DNA of 64,000 nt from Adlercreutzia muris (GTDB lineage: Bacteria > Actinomycetota > Coriobacteriia > Coriobacteriales > Eggerthellaceae). This document shows positions 60,301-64,000 of this stretch, in pieces (within the stretch, counting starts at the first letter, position 1; each line of letters starts with the position of its first letter). Both the position numbers and the translations under genes were made by a program. The notes under the pieces are model-generated. The model was given only the letters and a program-made list of their open reading frames with translations, searched no databases and was not told the DNA's origin. The stretch is taken from contig NZ_WAJS01000007.1 in the NCBI RefSeq assembly GCF_008831045.1, positions 1 to 64,000 of the forward strand, given 5' to 3'.

Positions 60301-61214
60301 AGGGCCGCGCGCACCTCGCGCTCCAGCTCCACCATGGTTTCCTGCCACGCCTCGAAGGCCGGCGCGTCGGCCTTGCCTACCGCGGCCCCCGTGGTGAGGG
60401 GAAAGCCGTAGAAGACGGCACCAAACCCGTCGGCGTCGAAGCCCGCATCGGCGAAACCGGCGGCGGGCGCATCCGCGAGCCACGCCTCGGCGGCTTCCAC
60501 GGCCGCTTCCAGACGCTCGAGGAAGGTCACCTTGGTCTTCGATGGCTTCGACCACGCCTCGGCGGCCGCGCGCATCTCGGCGGCGGCCTCGCAGGCGCAG
60601 CGCACCACGAGCGAGGGCGAGACGGGCGCAGGCGCATCGACGAGCCCGGCGAAGCCGCGGGGCATGGCGTGCACGCGCTCGGCGATGGCCAGGGCGAAGT
60701 CCACCGCCCCCCGGTCGTTGAACGAGGAGCCCGAAAGCTTCTCGCGGGACAGGAGCTCGTGCACCGGCCCGGCGGCCGCCTCCCGCGCCCGGGCCACCAC
60801 GTGCTCGGCGGCCTCGGCCAGAAGCTCGTCGGCCTCCACCTCGCCGATCACCTGGAAGGCCGGATCGAGCCCCACCTCCAGCGCGTGCTCGCGCAGGATG
60901 CGGGCGGCCATGCCGTGGATGGTGGACACCCAGGCGTCGTCCACCTTCAGCGCCTCGGCTTCAAGCCCCTCGGACAGAAGGAGCCCCTTGATGCGCCCCT
61001 TCAGCTCGGCGGCGGCCTTGGTGGTGAAGGTGATGGCCAGAAGCTCGTCCACCGACGTGAGGCCGGCCCCTCCCGCCTCGGAAGAAAGGGCGAAGGCCAC
61101 CCTTTGAGTGAGAGTGAAGGTCTTGCCGGAGCCGGCGCCGGCCGACACCATGAGCGGCGCGTCAAGTGTCGTCACCACCGTGCGCTGGCCTTCGGTGCAG
61201 CGGTCGAGATTCAC
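57399..61214 (-). CDS. addA: ATP-dependent helicase/nuclease subunit A (AddA, UvrD/RecB-like)
   Basis: AddA is the helicase-nuclease motor of the AddAB complex, which resects double-strand breaks for RecA loading. The 1271-aa protein has Walker A SAGAGSGKTFTLTQ near residue 30 and motif II VDEFQDTDRLQ near 365. VGDAQQSIYRFRGADV lies near 395 and the TVHASKGLEFP motif near 745. An Ala/Glu/Asp-rich linker (about 915-1060) precedes the C-terminal PD-(D/E)XK nuclease (AAFLIDYKTGG near 1185, QASCYAYALM near 1208). It starts with GTG overlapping the addB stop codon by four bases (GTGA), a translational coupling signature. Confidence 0.95.
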   Translation of the reverse strand: MNLDRCTEGQRTVVTTLDAPLMVSAGAGSGKTFTLTQRVAFALSSEAGGAGLTSVDELLAITFTTKAAAELKGRIKGLLLSEGLEAEALKVDDAWVSTIHGMAARILREHALEVGLDPAFQVIGEVEADELLAEAAEHVVARAREAAAGPVHELLSREKLSGSSFNDRGAVDFALAIAERVHAMPRGFAGLVDAPAPVSPSLVVRCACEAAAEMRAAAEAWSKPSKTKVTFLERLEAAVEAAEAWLADAPAAGFADAGFDADGFGAVFYGFPLTTGAAVGKADAPAFEAWQETMVELEREVRAALSVRWQAAVTMLAREIEEEFARVKGPSRLDNGDLLTRCAAALSEHPSIAESLRARFKIIMVDEFQDTDRLQVDIIGRIARPGFANVCTVGDAQQSIYRFRGADVNVFTEYQSDLRARAGQEALVQLDWNFRSHGDVLTLVERIFSQPTVFGDDFLRLEAKGAVNKEPDALFDGGARPRVCLSAVHYPARGFDASRARDAGAEAVAEHFAELAAAGARPGQMVILLGKMTHAHRYAAALRARGIPSMIAGGSVFSRLPEPALVSALLRWAVNASDDEALYQVLASPLFAISDDVLLALASSTDDDGSVHRRRLSAGFLSSRGEEEARALGLSENDLAALALARRQLLAFARRARTGDATGALRGLLVGSGLLDRLQDAGVDGLAQGANFAKALRLVADMEAASQGIASLAAAFDAHLACAKEAPGALAAAEGDFVRIMTVHASKGLEFPHVAVADLKDGRESAGPLVVENVGSLSFAAASRAPEGPWADAAAKYDRQAKKLGLGDDDELLALFEDAASAPDRLRGLSCGRRYGALAAYARAQALAEARRLLYVALTRASRSLFVSMVFKRDPAKGYGDTGIFEDIHGALPWSCEGMRAVSELDYGGSAPARVVFRQLGAEEDAEDAEAPADAGDLGVPCACDGEGAARAGVGGEGGGGENLGDAFVVAMREELPVPVLLPFNFARAQLYSYTSLSGTHAHSDEPAAEDEAGRAVPVAEIAAGALAEQEGDAASESSDADVRSPEGAGAPDAEGADGAAAAADATPESATALGTAFHRLAQQAIERSEQGALFTPGEAAIAAQIQKEGLSADQQKRLRTALARWLASDEAARFAAYENRAAEVPFIVQVPAVPSDASVAGAGESFFLEGEIDGLADNGDGAAFLIDYKTGGRDDETAAELDAKHRLQASCYAYALMRAGYTSVEAHFLRIERPSAENPRDPQIVPYRFETADLPALEALIIGKQKEVAT

Positions 61215-63940
61215 GAGAGCCTCCTTTCGCAGCCCACGGCCGGACAGTAAGAGCAGATGCCGGCAAAACGCGGGTCGGGGGCGATGTCCCCCGCGTACAG
61301 GCGGCCCACCCGCTCGGCCACGAGCGCCTCCACGGCATCCAGGTAGGCGTCGAAGTTCATGGGCACCATCGAGGAGCGGCCCACGAAGGGGTCCTCGCCG
61401 AAGACCGCCGTGTCGGCAGCGCCCGCCACCATGTCCTTCTCGGTGCGGGCGCGATAGGCCAAATACAGGGCGCCGGCGCAGTGCAGGCCCGCAAGGGTGG
61501 GGCGCAGCGCCTGGGCGTAGACGAGCCCCTGGATGCGCTTGGGCAAGGGAGGCGCCTCGGCATCGTCGCCCATGGCCGCGGCGTACTCGGCACTCACCGT
61601 ACCCTTGTAGTCGATAACGGCGAAGCGGCCGGCGGTCTCGTCCACATCGATGCGGTCCACACGGCCGTTCACGCGCACGCCGGCGTAGTCCACACCGTCT
61701 TCCGCTGCTATGACGTGCTCATGGGCCCGCACCGCGAACGAGGGCGCGAAACGGGCCTGGCGGCGCAGGCTCTCGCGCAGCTGCGAGCGCAAACGCGCAA
61801 GCTCCAGCCCCTCGGCCTCGGTAAGCGCCACCAAGCGCCCGCTTCCCGGATCGAGGGTGGCCTGTTCGGCGGCCACTCCGTCGAAGGTCGCCTCGAACAG
61901 CGGCTCCCACGTTGCGGCGCAGGCGTCATCAAGGCGGGCGATGCCGCGCCGAGCCGCCTCGTCGTAGAAACGCGCCAGCACGCTGTGGGCGAAGCTGCCC
62001 TTCTCCAAGGGGCCGAAATCCTCGTCGAGGGCCGCCGCGCCGACACGCCGATCCAGGAACCACGCGTAAGGGCAGCCCACATACAGCTCGAGCGCCGAAG
62101 GGGACAGCACGACGACGGCGCGCCCCTCCTCGTCGGCCGTGCGCAAGAAGCGCACCAGATGGAGCCGGTCGAGGCGGCCGCGGCGCACCGCCCGCAGGGA
62201 CACGCACTCTGCAACAGGCGCGAAGGCGGCACCGACCGAGGCCGGCAGATCGTCCTCGCCGAGACGATGCGCGCCGCGCAGAAGGGGAACGGGAAGGCCG
62301 AAGGCGTCCTCGTCGCACTCGTCCCAGGAGGCCGCCTCGTCGGCATTCCCCGCAGCCCGGGCGGCCGCACGGGCATCGTCGGCCACCGCCGCGGCGAACT
62401 CCTTCAAGAGGAAGGCGGGATAGGCCTCCTCTCCCCCGGCGGTGCGCTGGACCACAACGAGGCCGAGACGGCGGCGCGCGGCGTCCTTCCCGGCGCGGAA
62501 ACGGCGACGCTGCCGCTCCAGGGCATCGGCCGGCGCGGGAAGTCCCAGCTTCCGGGCCAAGCCGTCCAGCGCCGTCCGCGTCTGGGCGGCGGGGAAGGCG
62601 GCGTCGGTCATATCGGCCAGAATCACCGCGTCGTAGCTTTCCGGCAGAAGCGATGCCAGGCGGTCGAGCTCGGCGAACTCCACGCGCACGCCGTCGCGAC
62701 CCGCAGCGCGGGCGTTCACGGAAACCTGGCGGGAAGCGAGAAGAGCCCCGGCATCGGCGAGCGGAACGCCCATCGACCAGGCAGCCTCGGCCAGTTCGGC
62801 AACGACGGCGGCAGAGGCGAGCTCCCGCGAGCGCTCGACGGGCGTGAGCCCCCGCGCCTCGCGCACCGCCTGCGCGAGCGTCTGGAGGTCGGCGGCGATG
62901 GCCGTGCGTCCGACAGCGTCGCCGCTGGCGGAGAAGGCGCGCTGCAGCCGCTCGAAGACGGCGAAGGTCGGAGAGGCCTCGCGCAGAAGCGCAGCAGCTG
63001 CCGGGCCGTCAGCGAGGCGGTCGCCGCGCAGCGCGCCGTTCAGGCGGCGGGCGCCCGCGCCGTCCATGCCAGAGAGCGCATTGTAGGCGAAGTCGGTAGC
63101 CGCCGCGGCGGGGCGCGCCGAGGAGCCGAGGCGCCCCACGGCGCCCCACGCCCGCCCGACCAGCGTCTCCTCCCACGGCACGGCGCAGCGGAGGTCGCAG
63201 CCCGCGCCGTCAGCGGCCAAAGACGGCGCCAGCAGATCGTAGAGCGAGCGGGCATCCGGGCCGCACACGAGGGCCGTCGCCGCGCCCTCCCCCCACGCCC
63301 GGCCCAGCTCGCCCAGCACGAGCGCCGACACGGCTGCCGGACCCGCGGCCAGAAGCACGGAGAGCTCGACCCCCACGGGCAAGCCGCCGACGGCGAAGGG
63401 CTCTCCGCCGCCCGCGTCCGCGCAGCCGCACTGGCCCAGCAGCGCCATCACACCCGGCCCCGCGTCCACCGGGTCGGACGCGACGACGGAGGGCAGGCGC
63501 ACCTCGCCGGCGCAGGCCCCCTCCGCCAGAAGAAGTGCCGCCTCGTCGGCCTCGACGAGAGCAGCCTCCCCAAGGGCGGCGCGGTAGTCGGCACCAACCC
63601 GCAGCACCGCGCGCTCCCGCTCGGTCAGGGAGGCGTCCTCGCCGCAGCGTGCCAGGGCGCTTCCGTATCGGGCGAAGAACCGGGCGAGCAGCTCGGCCGT
63701 TCCCGCCGAGGCCACCAGAGCTTCCTGGTGCCGCAGCGCGGCGCCCACGAGCAGCTCCCGCTGCGCGCGGCTCACAAGCGAGCGCCCGTCGCCCCACAGC
63801 TCCCACAGCTCGGCCACAAGCGTGGTCGGCGCCGCCCGGGCGGTGCCGAGCGATGCCGCCTCGCCGACAGCTGCGGCGCGCTTGGCGGCCCCATGGGCCT
63901 TCTCGATGGTCGCGTAGAGCTCCGTGACGGATTCGCGCAC
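61211..63940 (-). CDS. addB: ATP-dependent nuclease subunit B (AddB/RexB-like) with iron-sulfur nuclease domain
   Basis: This 909-aa protein is the second subunit of the AddAB/RexAB complex. No Walker A motif is visible at the N-terminus (it starts MRESVTELYATIEKAHGA), as in RexB, so the helicase-like domain is probably inactive. The C-terminal PD-(D/E)XK nuclease has RFAVIDYKGTVSAEY near residue 775 and QGLVYAQAL. Four cysteines suited to an Fe-S staple are present: one in LYVGCPYAWFLDRR near 635 and three at the end (ICSYCPAVGC). Start GTG 63940 has AAGGAG six bases upstream. TACAAT (63981-63976) is a likely -10, with its -35 at or past the window edge. Confidence 0.92.
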   Translation of the reverse strand: MRESVTELYATIEKAHGAAKRAAAVGEAASLGTARAAPTTLVAELWELWGDGRSLVSRAQRELLVGAALRHQEALVASAGTAELLARFFARYGSALARCGEDASLTERERAVLRVGADYRAALGEAALVEADEAALLLAEGACAGEVRLPSVVASDPVDAGPGVMALLGQCGCADAGGGEPFAVGGLPVGVELSVLLAAGPAAVSALVLGELGRAWGEGAATALVCGPDARSLYDLLAPSLAADGAGCDLRCAVPWEETLVGRAWGAVGRLGSSARPAAAATDFAYNALSGMDGAGARRLNGALRGDRLADGPAAAALLREASPTFAVFERLQRAFSASGDAVGRTAIAADLQTLAQAVREARGLTPVERSRELASAAVVAELAEAAWSMGVPLADAGALLASRQVSVNARAAGRDGVRVEFAELDRLASLLPESYDAVILADMTDAAFPAAQTRTALDGLARKLGLPAPADALERQRRRFRAGKDAARRRLGLVVVQRTAGGEEAYPAFLLKEFAAAVADDARAAARAAGNADEAASWDECDEDAFGLPVPLLRGAHRLGEDDLPASVGAAFAPVAECVSLRAVRRGRLDRLHLVRFLRTADEEGRAVVVLSPSALELYVGCPYAWFLDRRVGAAALDEDFGPLEKGSFAHSVLARFYDEAARRGIARLDDACAATWEPLFEATFDGVAAEQATLDPGSGRLVALTEAEGLELARLRSQLRESLRRQARFAPSFAVRAHEHVIAAEDGVDYAGVRVNGRVDRIDVDETAGRFAVIDYKGTVSAEYAAAMGDDAEAPPLPKRIQGLVYAQALRPTLAGLHCAGALYLAYRARTEKDMVAGAADTAVFGEDPFVGRSSMVPMNFDAYLDAVEALVAERVGRLYAGDIAPDPRFAGICSYCPAVGCERRLS

Positions 63941-63975
63941 GCCCCGCTCCTTCCTCGTAGGTGTTCCGAACGCCC

Positions 63976-63981
63976 ATTGTA
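63976..63981 (-). promoter_or_regulatory. Putative -10 of the addB-addA unit
   Basis: TACAAT on the minus strand lies about 36 bp before the addB start codon; the corresponding -35 would fall across the window edge. The same GGGGTACAATGG context occurs upstream of serC. Confidence 0.5.
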
Positions 63982-64000
63982 CCCCAACCGCGAGCCGCCT

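Overview
The window is high-GC, gene-dense bacterial chromosome. Three things point to the class Coriobacteriia (Actinomycetota), most likely a gut anaerobe of the Eggerthellaceae: the whiA-yvcK-rapZ-uvrC cluster, a Tat-exported FMN/FAD 'fumarate reductase-like' flavoprotein of the kind expanded in that family, and surface proteins with LAXTG-type sorting signals. The genus is not decided by the sequence alone. Most of the window is core genome. No rRNA, prophage or CRISPR array was found.

Layout. Positions 1-160 are the left end of an IS3-family (IS150-like) insertion sequence cut by the window edge. 0.4-5.5 kb: minus-strand cluster rnd, zinc metallopeptidase, xseA, xseB, ackA. 5.5-8.1 kb: a DagK-type lipid kinase converging on an APA-family amino-acid antiporter. 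8.3-12.9 kb: tRNA genes (Val, Gly, Cys, Gly, Leu) interleaved with a small zinc-ribbon membrane protein, a TerC-family exporter preceded by a convincing yybP-ykoY (Mn2+) riboswitch, an unknown single-span membrane protein and a cation diffusion facilitator. 12.9-17.9 kb: secG and the glycolytic run gap, pgk, tpiA, gpmI. 18.2-23.2 kb: uvrC, rapZ, yvcK, whiA. 23.9-26.0 kb: an LtaS-like phosphoglycerol transferase on the plus strand. 26.1-34.3 kb: the nusA-type operon rimP, nusA, rnpM, infB, rbfA, nrnA-like, truB, ribF.

34.8-44.7 kb holds two giant tandem, paralogous surface proteins (1700 and 1581 aa). Each has a signal peptide, a glycine-rich predicted beta-helix region, three DUF11-like repeats and a C-terminal LAQTG anchor; their 3' ends look homogenised at DNA level. 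45.2-47.0 kb: a Tat-lipoprotein flavoreductase. 47.1-50.6 kb: coaD, a headless remnant of a third LAXTG surface protein, an acyl-CoA synthetase and its XRE-cupin partner. 50.7-55.3 kb: leuA, serA, serC. 55.7-56.9 kb: a glutaredoxin-like protein and a DDAH/arginine-deiminase-superfamily hydrolase. 57.0-63.9 kb: a small unknown gene and the addA/addB recombination nuclease pair.

The most interesting non-coding signals are: the Mn2+ riboswitch with a visible P1/terminator switch; two mutually exclusive hairpins in the rimP-nusA leader; a 14-bp palindromic TATA element followed by a compact, terminator-ended three-way-junction RNA upstream of the first giant surface protein; two intergenic elements (about 200 and 170 bp) bounded by inverted repeats; a promoter that would make uvrC mRNA leaderless; and a Cys/His zinc-binding-like tail on NusA. 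No single wholly new system is proven. The surface-protein locus (34.3-44.9 kb plus the remnant at 47.8 kb) with its leader RNA is the best candidate for new biology.
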